From Nageia nagi (lineage: Eukaryota > Pinophyta): 64,000 nt of DNA. Where the stretch lies: assembly GCA_050084985.1 (NCBI GenBank), contig JBITNC010000001.1, positions 47,616,001-47,680,000 of the forward strand, read 5' to 3'. Positions 32,573 through 45,539 of this stretch are shown in pieces (the stretch's first letter is position 1; the number at the start of each line of letters is the position of its first letter). The notes below the pieces were generated by a model. It made no database searches and had not been told where the DNA came from. It saw only the letters and a program-made list of their open reading frames with translations. Position numbers and translations under genes: made by a program.

Positions 32573-35500
32573 TTGATTCTACTATCCTGTTGGAATCAAG
32601 GTCATCACACATGGAGGGTTTTTCAAATTGAGTTAAAGAGTTGAGGTCTTGCCCTTATCGCTAGGTAAGAATTACTGAGATTGAGGAGATCTCTCTATCC
32701 TATTGGAGAGTTATTACTAAAGGAGATTTCTAGAAGAATTAAAAGAAGCTAAAGGAGAGTTATTATGGTATTAATTCATAGTGATATTTTGCTAGAATCA
32801 CAATGATATCTTATTGAGGAGATCTTACCCTTTTCTATCAGGTAAGAAGGAGGAATTGCTAGAAAGATATTGTCATCCTATTGGAAGATCTCAAGATTGC
32901 ATCACAATGGAATGAACCTAACATCACAAAGGTCATTTTGAAGAGAAAGCACTAGATCTAGATATTGGGAGTGAAATGTTGGCAGTTTGAAAGCCAGATC
33001 CTACATTCTAATAGTTTGTTGGACCTACTTTGATCACCTTTCATCCTTTTAAGACTCTTAGGGAGGTCGTTCAGCTTATTGGAGGCTTGCCTATATCTTC
33101 TTGAAGTTATATTTTGGGGATCATATGGCAAATTTGAGGGTTATCTTGCGCATATTTCTAGATTTTTGTGGCCCTCAAGTGAATCATCCAACTTGATAAA
33201 GGTACATTTTCATAATTTTAGTATTTTCTTATCAATTTTGAATTTAATTATCTTTCAATCTAATTTCAAAGGAGGAATATGGGATCATTTAGGATGAGAG
33301 GCCTAGATTTGAGGCCACTTTGAGCCAAACATTGGCATACTAAGAATACTGTGAGGTCTATTATGCATTCTGAGACCATTCCAAGTCATTCCTTAACATC
33401 TTGAGGCAATACTGGAGGCTCATTTAGCATTTTGAATTCATCTTAAGCCAGATGTTGGTACTCTAAAGGCATTTCTAAGGGTTCATCTAAATTACATGAT
33501 TATCTAAAGGAGGTCATTGACATATTATGATAATTTTGAAGGTTAGTTATGTATTATGAGGCCACATTAGATGTTGGCATATTGAGGGTGCTTTTGGATT
33601 TTGATCTACATTTCAGAGCTATTTTGAGGTAAACTTGGCATTCTAAGGTATATATTGAGGATAATTTATCATTTTGTGATCATTTAGGGATAAAAGTTGG
33701 CATTATAAAGAAGTTCTTAGGCATCTTATTGCATTCTAAAAGCATTTGAGAAGAGACGTTGGCTTGCTAAGGCCAAATTTGTGTTGTATCTACATCACAA
33801 TGACATTAAATTGCAGGTAATATCAAATTTTCATCATGGAGTTTGAGAATTGATAGTTTTTGTAAGTTCATTGGACATCTTAGCTTGAATTTATTAAGAG
33901 ATTTAGATTTAGGAGTCGATGCAAAGAGGATGTTGAGGGAAAGGAGAGTTGCTTTGTTGATATTGACTAAATTTCCTTGTGAAATCTTCACCATGGATGC
34001 CTAAGAAGGAGATTTTGGGTGTATAAGAGGCTCAATTTGCTATGAGTTTACAATAATTCTTCCTATTAATATTGGATATCTAATATCTTGCCATAGTTTT
34101 GGAATTAATTATCCTTTATTACCAGTTGTGTGTGGAGGTTGAGCTTCAAAAGGGGCACAAACTGATTCAAAGTTTATTTTTGGGCCCATAACCCATAGGC
34201 TTCAGTATTGATCAAATTGTTCTACCATGGCAAAAAATAAAATCCAAGTTTGAAGTAATTTGTATTTTTTATTATTTTTAGGAGGAACAAGTAAAAAGAC
34301 AAAATATTTTATTCTAGAAGTTACAAGGAGTTTTATTTTAATTTGAGAATCAAATTAAAGGAGTGATAAGGTGATATTTATACACCATGGCACCTTCAAA
34401 TGAGGAGGAGTTGATTGAGAGACTTATGAAAGTAGAAGGAAATTTTACACTCTTATTTTAGACCAAATATGAGATCATCTCCACTTACAAGAATTAGAAG
34501 ATTACTTGCACATGGTAAGCTCATTCTAATTTCAGCAAACTTTGATTCCAATAGTTTAAGCAAGCCAAAGTGTATAGAGCACACAAAGGTTGAGTTAAGA
34601 ATCAGGGTCATTTCTTACTTAAGTGAGATTATAAGAATTCCCTCACCAAAACCTCCATATGATGCTAATATGTTGAAGAAGATACTTCAGCTCATGGTTG
34701 ATAGCTTTGAAAACTTGGGAGGAATCACAAGTTCATAATTTCCTAGGAGGGTCATTATACTTGAGACATTTGCAAAAACCAGAACATGTAGCATCATATT
34801 AGAATTAGGCATGAATGAATTGATATAAATAATATTTCATCACTTTAGTTACAAAAGAGCACACTAATAATATTGTCATAGCCATGAGTGACATTATGAC
34901 CTTAATCATAAATGAAAGTGATTGCATTTACAACCACTCGTACCTACATCATTGGATTTTTGGAAGTAAGATTTGGTTACTTCTTTTACTGCACATGAGT
35001 TGGTTAACATTGTGATTAGATAGTATAAAGATAAGATAAAACCATGAGTAGAACAAGAGGAGATAATAACCAAAGCTTCTCTTACCATTATTTTCCCACC
35101 ACATGAGGTAAGGAAAGAAAATCATGATGAGGACACTTTAGTTTGTAAGCATGATGAGGGAACTAATGATGATACACTTAGAAAATTGGTTGAAGAGAAA
35201 ATTGATGAAGAAGAAGGGGATGGCTCATTACTACATAATACATTTTGTGGAAGTCAAACAATACCATCCATATTGTTGCTATGTTAATTTTTGAAGAAGA
35301 CATTTGGGCAATGTTTGGAACTATATTAGTAAGGAGAATGTGAGCATAAGAAAAATCAATGCTTCACTAATAAGAACAGATGAATAAGGAACATTAATGA
35401 GTTTGATATATTGTAATACTTTTTCTTGTATCATAATTATGGCTTCATTTGAAAAGGCAAAAGGGGTGGTATTTATTGAGGTATTGGGACCTGTAACTAC

Positions 35501-35853
35501 AATCTTATCACTTAGGATATACCCTCAATTGTTATTTCTTACTATTGTATTAATGGCCAATTGAGAGGAAGGAGATAAATTTTATTTATGGCATAAAATG
35601 ATGCTACATCACATAACCATAAGGGATGAATAAGGTTCGCATTTGGATACATTTGGGAGTCTCAAGGAACTAGAGTTTGTAGACTCAAAACATGCTCCAT
35701 GGATAAAAGATGAAGATAAGCTAGAGTTTATCGATTCTAGCTTCACCACAAATATCAGCTATGAGGAGGATGGAGATAAGGATAAATAAGACTTTTCTAT
35801 AGTTGATGATATTTTGAATTGCTTGGGGAAAAGCAATTTAGGAGGGGTAGACT
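32573..35853 (+). other. Internal region of the LARD-like element
   Basis: A start at 34388 gives MAPSNEEELIERLMKVEG, then a stop. The frame 34469-34738 (89 codons) and an acidic run near 35120-35285 may be relics of a gag or pol. None can be assigned. The region ends in GGAGGGGTAG (35841-35850), the polypurine tract. Confidence 0.5.
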
Positions 35854-36216
35854 TGTAATGTCCCCATTTTTATGACATTTTTTCCATTTCACCTTTGATA
35901 AATGGGAACATTAACTTAGGTGTGATTTTGTCAATTTTAGTGGATTTTGGCCAATTATTGTAAGTTTCACTTAAAGAATTAGCTAAATGCTCTAATTATA
36001 GAACAATGACCCTATTAAGTTATTCATTATGTATAGTTGAGTTCCCATTATGCCAATAATGATGTATTGATGATACCAAGGCAATTATATTTATAAATGC
36101 AATATTAGTCTCTCTAAATGAGGTGTTGCACATTTCTAGCCTTGATAACTATAATATTGGCATTTAGATAGTCCTATTGTCATAAGTGCTCCCCTCTTTG
36201 AGGTAGAGCACTTATG
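35854..36216 (+). repeat. Truncated 3' LTR of the LARD-like element
   Basis: Matches the first 360 bases of 31130-32558, then stops at GGTAGAGCA, where unrelated Copia D leader begins. Confidence 0.82.
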
Positions 36217-37744
36217 AACTTGACATGGAGTGAAGTAAGGATTAAAACTAAGCTTTTAATATCTTAGAAGTAATCATTTTTTTTCAAACATTTAATGCTT
36301 GAAAGTTATGGGTGAATCATTTTTAGAGAATACTTTTTAAAAGTATTATTACTTTGTCTAATTGCATTCTTTAAGTAACCCTTAATGCTTTTTATTACTT
36401 AAATATTTTTTTAAGTAAAAATGGAGGAATTTTTTTGAAGTAATTTTTCAAAGGAAGGTAATCTTCTAGAGGTTATTTTTTTTACAATGATGGAAAATAT
36501 TTTTAGTGTCAAAGTTACAAATATTTTTAGATTTGACATTATAAGATAATTCTTAAGTGGCAATTTATATTTTTCCAATGCCTAGAAGCTAAAATTTCTT
36601 TTAAGAATGTAATTTTTTTTTACCTTCATTTGCTAAGTATTTTTTAAGGAACACTAGCATTTTTTGAGGATCATGTTGCTTTGAGATCAAGTTTAAGTAA
36701 AAGAGGGGGAAATTTTTTATTCTTTACTTAAAATTTTCTTTATATTCTTTATGCATGTGATGTATGGAAATGATGCATATTCTCTAAAAATGTTTATGGA
36801 AATGAAGTAATGATGTATGTTCATTACTTAGAATCTTTTATGCAAACTATGAAAATGATGCATGTTTATTCCTTATACAAAGTTAAGAATGAACTTGTGC
36901 AAAATATAAAATTATATAAGGATATCCTTTAGGGGTTAGTAAACAAAATCCATTGGACTCTAAGATTCCAATATTCTTGATGGATGAGGTATCTTTTTAT
37001 GCACTTTACTTTATATTTCACAACTTTGCTTTATTTATGCAAAAATCGTAAATATTGAAATGTGAAACCCCTTAAAATGAATATATATGCATGTACATTC
37101 TGCAACATGACTTATTTGGAGAGCCATGAGGTGAGGATAAGGTAGATTGGAGCCTTCAATTTGATAATCCAAATGGTAAAAAATTTGTACTTCTTAATTT
37201 CTTCTAAGTCCTTTGTTGGTCTGGATATAACTTCAATAGGTGGACATGCATGTGTGTAGTGATACAACATGTTCACATGTTCATTTAAGGATTATCTTGA
37301 TAACCTAGGAGGATAACTTAAAACTTATTCAAGATTAGTAATTTGAATGATCCAACATATGTCACAATCTTGAAAAATAGTAGGTACTCCTCCTTATAAG
37401 AGTATATTACTACCCAAGGCAAACTAGTTAAGGATTGGTAGTACCTAGGCTCCACCTTGTGAGCCTCCAAGTGAAGGCCTAATTTTAGACAAGAAAATAA
37501 GCCTTGACATTATCCCTCTACGTTTATGGTACTTGAAGATGACAAAAATGTTGGATACATGGGATGCATTTTTTATTGTAAATATTTGTTCATATGAATT
37601 TTGTCTAATCAAATTAAGCATGTCCTTTTTAACATGTATGATTGATTTACTTAAATAAATCTAAAACATGTATGGATGATTAAAAGTAAATATGTAATGA
37701 TGTTTTTAAACCACATGCTTACTTTTCATATTCTTATTTATCAA
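36217..37744 (+). other. Leader of Copia D (5' part missing)
   Basis: AT-rich, with a purine run AGAGGGGGAAA near 36704 and the family block at about 36920-37510 ('gagccatgaggtgagga', 'tttaggggttagtaaac'). No gene. Confidence 0.7.
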
Positions 37745-38640
37745 ATGGAAGACACCTTCTTACTTAAGCACATTCTCAATGGTTCCAACTTTTGTATTTG
37801 GGAACCTCAAATGAGAGCTGAATTATAGGTAAGGAAGCTTTAGCAAATAAGTAATGAAAACCTTATTGCTCCTATAGATGAGAAGGAACTTGAGGAATAT
37901 AACATGAAGAATATATTAGCAACCTTCATGATATCCCATGCAGTATCATATGAAGTGCTCCTTATGATTTCATCATCAACCTTAACAAAGGAAGCTTGGG
38001 ATAAGCTTAAAATAATTTACCTTGGATCTAAATTTTCAACAAAATTCATTATTATCCAAAAGTTTCTTCAATCTCATCAAGGGGAAGATAAAAATGTTGC
38101 CATATACTTGAACAAAATCATTGACCTTAGGACAAAACTTGTTGCATGTGGATGCAATTGGATCAACGATGAGTTCATGGTCTTCATCATTCTCCAAAAT
38201 CTTTCTTCAAAGTTTAGTAATTTTGTGACTATAATTGAAACTAGGCTTGATGATGAAAAATTCTTCTCCCTTGAGAACCTTTCAAGGCTCTTTTTGAAGC
38301 ATGAGGAAACTCTTAACAAAAAGATGTTAATCTCTTCTCTAAAGGATAATAATGTTGCTCTAGGTGCAACCAAAACTCCTTTCAAGAAGAAGTTCAATCA
38401 TCATAAAAAATCTTATCCTTCTTCTTCCAAGAATTTTGAAAAAAAACACAACAACAACAACATCTACTTCAAGCAAAAAGATGGAAAAGGCAAAGCAAGC
38501 AAATCAAATTCCAAGGTAAAGTTTAATGAAAATTATAACTTTTTTGGCATCCATGGTCATTAAAAATTTGAAAGCTAAAAAAAGAAAAGAGAAGAAAAGA
38601 ACAAGGGTAATGGAAATGTAAAGAACTTCAAAGGGAGGAA
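37745..38640 (+). pseudogene. gag of Copia D
   Basis: Starts MEDTFLLKHILNGSNFCIWE. Two early stops precede the best-preserved gag of the window (37904-38563, 219 residues), with KEAWDKLKIIYLGSKFSTKF, LDDEKFFSLENLSRLFLKHE and a Lys/Asn-rich tail. The nucleocapsid motif has lost its cysteines (YNFFGIHGH), so RNA binding through a zinc knuckle is not expected. Confidence 0.88.
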
Positions 38641-38689
38641 GAATATAAAAGTTGAACTTATTACTGAACTCTACTCCATAATTTGCTCC

Positions 38690-39225
38690 TTCTCATTTGA
38701 TTGGATTGTTGACTATGGTTGCACTAATCACCTATGCTTTGAAAATGATAAGTTTGAAAATTTTGTAAGTATAGAAAAGATGCAGTTTTGATAGGTGATA
38801 ATTCTATCCTTGAATTCTAAGGAATTGAGACTGTGTTGATTCACAGGAAGGTTCTTAAAAATGTGCTTTATATTCCTAAGCTTAGGATGAACCTTCTCTC
38901 CATGATTCAAGTTGCAAGGAAAAGATACTCATTTGAGTTTGACTCATAATCTTCATGTATTAGGAAGGGACTTACCATGTTGGTTAAAGAATCAATAAAA
39001 GATGATCTTTACATTATGGATCAAGTTCCAACAAAGATATGTCTTGCTACAAGTGTGTGCTCTAAAGGCAATCTTTGGCACCATAGTTTAGGATACTTTA
39101 ACCATAAGAGTATTCAAGTCATTAAAGACTAAGAACTTATGGAAGGTTTACCTTCAATTTCACCTTTAATTGGTTTATGTGAGAAGTGTATCTTAAGCAA
39201 GATTAATAGATAAAAGTTTGAAAAA
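38690..39225 (+). pseudogene. Protease and pre-integrase region of Copia D
   Basis: WIVDYGCTNHLCFEND near 38703: the active-site Ser of DSG is Tyr. The pre-integrase text LWHHSLGYFNHKSIQVIKD follows, broken by stops. Confidence 0.8.
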
Positions 39226-39239
39226 GATAAAGAAATAAG

Positions 39240-39900
39240 GGTATTTCAACCTCTTCAACTTGTGCATTCAAATTTGATGGGTCCATTTCAAGCTAAGTCA
39301 GTTGGGGGAGCATCTTATATCTTGACCTTCATCTATGATTTCAGTAGGATGACTTTTGGCTATCTACTTAAGCACAAGTATCAAACCTTTGAGAGTTTTA
39401 AGAATTTCAAGGCCTTAGTTGAAAATTAGACTAACCTTAAAGTCAAGATGTTAAGATTAGATAATGGGAGAGAATATAACAACAATGAGTTTAATGTGTA
39501 TTATGCTAAGTATAGAATCAAAAGGTAATTTATGATTTCTTACACTTTTCAACAAAATAATGTTGCCAAAAGGAAAAATAGAATAGTTATGGAGATGACT
39601 AGATGCATGTTGGGTAATATTCCTAGTTTCTTATGGGGTGAAGTTGTAACCACTACTATTTATACCTTGAATAGGTATCTCATAAAAGTTGTTACAGTTA
39701 AAACTCCTTTTAAAACATGGTCAAGAATAAATCCTAATATTTCTCACCTTAAGGTGTTTGGTTGTGAAGCGTTCTCCTAAATTATTTCTAACAAGAAGAA
39801 AAACTTAGATAAAAGAGTTGAAAAATGCATCTTTATGGGTTATAATAGCTAGCATAAAGGCTACAAGCTCTACTCTCCGACCTATAGAGCAGTGTTCATA
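39240..39900 (+). pseudogene. Integrase of Copia D
   Basis: Reads FIYDFSRMTFGYLLKHKYQ, then RLDNGREYNNNEF (middle catalytic Asp kept). The open piece 39532-39780 has KRKNRIVMEMTRCMLGNIPS and LKVFGCEAFS. Stops split it. Confidence 0.85.
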
Positions 39901-40184
39901 TCAAGGAATGTAAAATTCAATAAACTTTTTAAAGAATCTACTTCTAATGAGAATGTTGATGATCTATATGACTCTTTAGTAGCATCTAATTAGTTGGATA
40001 TTGATGTAAAAAAGTTACCCCATGAGCAAAATTCTCCAACATAAAGGATAACAAGGAGTATGACCTTGAATAAATCCTTATTTGCTAAAATTGATAATAA
40101 GAATGAGCCTTCATCATTTAAAGAAGCTTCAAAGCATGAGTGCTAGATGGAAACCATAAAAGTGGAGTATGAGATGCTTATGAA

Positions 40185-41210
40185 AAATAAAACTTAGAAC
40201 TTGATTCCTTATACTAGTGAGAAAAATATGATTAGCAATAAGTCAATGTACAAGATCAAGTTCAATTTAATTAGATATTTTGATAAATACATGATAAGGT
40301 TAATGGCCAAAGGTTTTACTCAAAAATATGGTGTTGATTATGAGGAAACCTTTGCTCCCATGGCAAAGATGCCTACTATCAAAATTATCCTTGCTCTTTC
40401 AACAATTCAAAGATGAAAAGTTTTTTAACTTGACATTAAGAGTGCATTTCTTAATGGTGACTTAGATGTGAAAATCCACATGAATCAACCAGAAGGGTTT
40501 ATTATGAAATGAAAAGAGTCATTTATGTGCAAGCTAAAGAAGTCATTGTATGGACTTAAGCAAGCACTTAAAACCTGATACAAAAAAATTTCAAAATACT
40601 TTGTAGATATTTGATTCTCCAAGTGCTTCTCTAACTTCGATCTATATGTGCTCAATCAGGGAAAAGATGTGGTCTTGATTCTCCTTTATGTGGATGATCT
40701 TCTAATAACTAGGAATAATGATGAAATCATTCAAGAGTGTATATCCAAACTTAAGGCAATGTTTGAAATGATTGATCTTGGTCTCTTGCATTATTACCTT
40801 GGAATGCAAGTATACTAATACAAGGATTATACTTATCTTAGTCAATCTAAGTATATATCAGATATCTTGCAAAAATTTAGAATGGAGGAGTGTAGACATG
40901 TTACAATCCCAATCTCTTTAAGAATCACTATTTCTCTTAGCTCCAACTCTTAGTTGGTAAATGCTTCAACTTATAGGCAATTAATTAGTAATCTTCTTTA
41001 TTTGACTATTTTCAAGCCAGATATTACCTTTGTAGTGAATCTGATGGGATGATTTATACAAAAAACATATGTTAAGCATCTTTATGTTGTTAAGCAAATA
41101 TTGAGGTATATTGCAGGGACAAAAGATCTTGCTCTCAAGTATTCCAAGCTACCTTGTTTGTTCTCCCATGGTTCTCATATTCTGACTATGGGGGAGATAA
41201 AAATGGAAGG
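40185..41210 (+). pseudogene. Reverse transcriptase and start of RNase H of Copia D
   Basis: The open piece 40201-40416 carries GFTQKYGVDYEETFAPMAKM. Downstream codons have SLYGLKQAL and LILLYVDDLLITRN with the YVDD box intact near 40687, then RNase H text up to 41210, where E is inserted. Several TAG/TGA stops are present. Confidence 0.88.
41206..41210. repeat. Target-site duplication GAAGG of E, left copy
   Basis: Identical to 49815-49819. Confidence 0.9.
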
Positions 41211-41705
41211 TGTTGGAATGTATAATGCATTATTGTAAAGGTTTGTATTAAATCCTTTATATAATTTCACTAATACTTAAGGATATCATTTGATACCTTA
41301 AGTATTTAAGTGAATATGATAATGTAACTTATCCTACACTCCATGTCATGAGCATGCCCCTTGGGTAAAAGGATATGCATGTCATACTTTTGTATATTAA
41401 ATAAAAGGGTGATCCAAAGAGGGATATTAGCCTATAAATAGAAGGCTCCCTCTTTGTGATCACACTCCAATTGTGAAATAAAGTTATGCTATAGGATAGA
41501 AGTGTAGGAGTTGAGATTATGAGGATTGTAAGAGAGTTGTATTTGTGATTGAAGTAAAGATCTAGTTAGTGGATGTACTCCTAGTTGGAGGAACCACTTA
41601 CATCTTGTGTTGTGAGATTACTTTATGAGTTTGTTAAATGTAATTGTGAGCTTTCATGTGATCTTGGTAGTTTAAAATTGTTCTTATTATAGTTTAATTC
41701 TCTTA
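41211..41705 (+). repeat. 5' LTR of E
   Basis: TGTTGGAATG to TTCTCTTA; the final CA appears as TA in both LTRs. A TATA-like CTATAAATAGAAGGC is present. Confidence 0.92.
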
Positions 41706-41707
41706 TT

Positions 41708-41720
41708 TGGTATCAGAGCT
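41708..41720 (+). promoter_or_regulatory. Primer binding site of E
   Basis: TGGTATCAGAGCT, two bases after the LTR; tRNA-Met type. Confidence 0.9.
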
Positions 41721-44568
41721 CCTTGGAAGCTCCTCTTCACATCCTCGGTGTAGAAGCTCTTCATCTTGGAGGTCTTCATTCCTCATCTTACACTTCTTTG
41801 TTGAGGTAAAACTAAGAGAAGACATAAATTCCTTCCTTCTTGGTTAGTTTTTTATTTAAGAACACTAATATATTGTGAGATGAATTATGAGATATGTTAG
41901 TTTCTATTTTTAAATATGATCAAAATATCAATACAAGCAATTTTTATTAACACTAACCTCTTATGTTAATAGCATTTTTTTAATGCCTAATTTATTATTC
42001 AAGAGGATAGTATATCATTTTTTTTAGCATTCTTAAAAAAAATTGCTTAAATCATTGATATAATTCTATTTAAAGAGGATATTATACAATTTTTTTTTGT
42101 ATATATAACTATATCTTCTATGTAAAAAAAAGAAAAATAGTTTTATTTTTTAGAAGATTGTATTTCTTTGTTGAGGAATATCGATTGTTTAAAACCAAGA
42201 GAAGTGAAATACATTTTTTTATAATAATAAAAAAATTAATAATTTTTTTTTACATTTTTTTTCAAAAACTTTGTTGAGCTAATTTTTTTAATGTTCATTG
42301 TTGAGACGGTCCCATACAAGAAGGTTCCTCAGAAGAGAAATTTAGGGGATTGCCAAATGTTGAGAAATAAAATGATACTATTAAATACTACCATGGAAAC
42401 GTAGACGGGGAAGATATGGGATGACCCATCAAACCCTCACCTCAGTCTCATGGCTTCTTCTCCCTGCTCCTCAGCTGAACTCTCCACCATGGACATTGTT
42501 TGCTTTTGGCTATGTTCACCTCTCCGCTTCGTCGTTGTCTCATGTGCTGAGTATTTTTGGACCACTCATGCTGCACAGAAACTTTGCCTCTCCACTCCAC
42601 CATTGTCTCATTCGTTGAGTATTTTTGGACCACTCACATTGCACAAAAAACCTCCATTGTCTCCACTCGCAGCTGCTTTATGCCATCACAATTGGCCGCT
42701 CAAACCCTCCACTCTGCTGAATGGGGACCCTCGTCTTTTCACTCTACGTAATCCCCTTTTATCTTTTTTCAATTTTTTTTTTTTTATTATTCTTTCTCCT
42801 TAACTTGGCGTAGAGTAAAAGGGGGGAGTTTCACGCTTAAAGATTTTGGTTACCATATTCAATTGTTTTTTGCTTGCAAATTACTAAATGCACTTAAAAA
42901 GTAAATGTATACTTTTTATGGTAAGCATTTAATTTTTCTTTGCTTACTTACAAGTCACTTCTTCCTATTTAATGTACTTAGAAGTCTTAAACTCCACAAT
43001 TAAATGATAAGTTTACTTATCTATTTGAGGGCATTTAATTTCTTTACTTGCAAGCCACTTCATTTATTAAATGCATTTACACTTCAAATTTAAACCATTA
43101 TCATTTAGAACAAGTAGCTTCATCATGATTTTCAAAAATTATATATATATATATTGCAAGGTAATTTTTTAAGAAGCAAGAAATTAAAATTTTACCTCAA
43201 CCAACTTTTAATAAATTTGGTAATTTTTAAATTGGCATTAAAATTACAAAATGCAATTGTGGCCATACTATCCTAAGCATTTATTCAAGGGATTTTTTTT
43301 AAGTAAAGAGGGGCAAATATTTATGAGTTTCTTTACTTAATCATTTATGCTTAGAATGAATGTTTCTTATTTAGAAATTTTTATGCCTCTTAAGTTTTTT
43401 GAATGGACTAGTTCTTGTGTAGGAATGATGCATGCTTACTTAAAATATCCAAGCTATGGGGTTAATCCATGCTTAAAGACTTAATTTTTAAGTTAAATGT
43501 TTAAGATTTAAATTTTCTAAGTTAAATAATGCATGCTTAAGATTAGTACTTATGCTTATTACTTAAAAATTTTAAGTTAATAAATGCATGCTTAGGACTT
43601 AAATTTTTAAGTTAATGCTTAGGACTTAATTCCTTAAGTTAAAAGATGCATGTTGAGTATTTATCTTTCATGTAAAAATAACTTATTCAAATTTTTGAAA
43701 TTAATACATGCTTATGCTTAAGTATTTCTCATTTTATTTGTAAAATTAACTTGTGCAAAATTAGGATTAATGTAAAGATGTCCTTTAGGGGTTGGTAAAC
43801 AAAATCCATTAGACACTTAGGTTTCAAGATATTGAAAGGATGATATTTTACTTATGCTCTTTTATTTCATATTTCGTACTTTGATTTATTTGCTTATGCA
43901 AATAAAAATGCAAACATTGATATGAGCACCCTTAAAATGAACACATCTGCATGTACATTTCGTAACATGACTTATTTCGGGAGCCATGAGGTGAAGACAG
44001 GTAGATTGGAGCTTTTAAGTATGATGATCCAAGTGGTGAAAAGTTTGTACTTCTTAATTACCTCTAAGTCCTTTGTTGATCTGGATTTAACTCTAATAGG
44101 TGGACAGGTATGTGTGTAGTGATATGACATATCTGCATATCCATTCAGGGATTATCTTGATAACCTAGGAGGATAACTTGAAACCTAATCAAAATTAATA
44201 ATTTGGTTAATCTAATAAATGTTGAAACCTTAGAAAATAGCTAGTACTTCTCTTTATGAAAGTATATTGCTACCCAAGGGGAACTGGTTGAGAATTGGTA
44301 GTACTTGGGCTCCTCTTATGTGGGCATCCAGGTGAAGGCCTAATTTTAGATAAAAAATAATCCTCAATAATGTCACTCTACATCTACAGTTCTTGAAATG
44401 AGAAATGTATTTAGGTACATGAGTTATTATTTAACATTTGCACTTATGATTCAAATCAAGCATATTTTTAATGTTAAATGTAACATGTATTATTTACTTG
44501 ATTAAAATTTAATATTTAATATTATTTATTGAACCATATGCTTATTATTTCATATTCTTATGTATCAA
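41721..44568 (+). other. Long leader of Copia E
   Basis: Holds a GC-richer block (about 42300-42770) with an imperfect 68-base tandem repeat starting at 42536 and 42604. A purine tract AAAAGGGGGGAG follows near 42817, then degenerate TTAAGTT/GCATGC units (43420-43700) and the family block (about 43780-44350). The 117-codon frame at 42450-42803 lies in the GC-richer block but has no recognisable domain. Confidence 0.72.
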
Positions 44569-45500
44569 ATGGAAGAATCCTTCTTACCCAAACACATTCT
44601 TGATGGTTTCAACTATAAGATTTAGGAACCTCGGATGAGAGTTGAACTGTAGGCAAATAAGCTTTAGCAAATAGTGAATGAAAACCTTATACCTCCTATA
44701 GATGAGAAGGCACTAAAGGCTTCCAACATAAAGAATGAGTTAGCAACCTTCATGATTTATCATATAGTTTTAGATGATGTGCTCTTAATGATTTCCTTTT
44801 CAACCTCGGTAAAAGAAGCATGGGATAAGCTTAAGCAAATTTACCTTGATTCAAACTTTTTAAGAAGGTTTACCATTCTTCAAAAGTTGCTTCAATCTCA
44901 TTAAGGGGAAAATAAAAATATGACTATCTACTTGAATAAAATAATTGACCTAAGGACTCAACTTGTTATTTATGGATGCAATTAGATCAATGATGAGTTG
45001 ATGGTCTTCATCATTCTTCAAAGCCTTTCTTCAAAGTTTAGAAACTTTATGATGGTTATGAAAATAAGGCTTGATGATGAAGAAGAAGTCTTCTCCCTTG
45101 AGAACCTTTCAAGGCACCTATTGAAGCATAAGAAATTCTTTAATAATAAGGTGTTGATTTCTTCTCCTAAAGATAATAACATTGCTCTTGGAGCAACCAA
45201 AAAAAAATTTCAAAAAAAAGTTTAACCATCAAAGGAAATCTTATCATTCTTCCTTCAAAAAGTTTGAGAAAAAGGAAATTGGTTATAACAACAATAAGAA
45301 TAATAAAAATAATAATCATAGCAGCAGGAATAATGATAATAATAATCATTTCAAGTAAAAAGATGAAAAAAGTAAAGCAAACACTCTTTATCCTAAGAAA
45401 AAATTTGATGGTAATTGTAACTATTATGGTATTCAAGGTCATAAAGAAATTGATTGCTACAAAAAGAAAAGAAAAGAATAAAAGTAATAGAAATATAAAG
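44569..45500 (+). pseudogene. gag of Copia E
   Basis: Starts MEESFLPKHILDGFNYKI. Open pieces 44674-44904 (NELATFMIYHIVLDDVLLM) and 44998-45225 (LDDEEEVFSLENLSRHLLKH) give the family core. The nucleocapsid motif near 45410 reads CNYYGIQGHKEIDC, with the second zinc-binding Cys changed to Tyr. Stops and a frame change near 45225 interrupt it. Confidence 0.87.
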
Positions 45501-45539
45501 AACTACAAAGAAAATAAGAATATTCATATTAATTTTGCT

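Larger units (their letters stand above)
31130..36216 (+). mobile_element. Non-autonomous long-LTR element (LARD-like)
   Basis: The start of a 1.43-kb LTR (31130-32558) is repeated at 35854-36216, where it is cut off. The primer site follows the first LTR (32560-32572) and a purine tract precedes the second (35841-35853). The 3.3-kb internal region has only short frames, without gag or pol motifs. The arrangement fits a large retrotransposon derivative that borrowed enzymes in trans. The truncated 3' LTR joins leader sequence of Copia D at about 36217, so no target duplication can be read. Confidence 0.75.

Noticed and set aside
45264-45440. Ile-rich membrane-like protein segment
   Set aside because: It is out-of-frame reading of the Asn/Lys-rich tail of Copia gag; the protease domain later in the same open frame is the real coding part.
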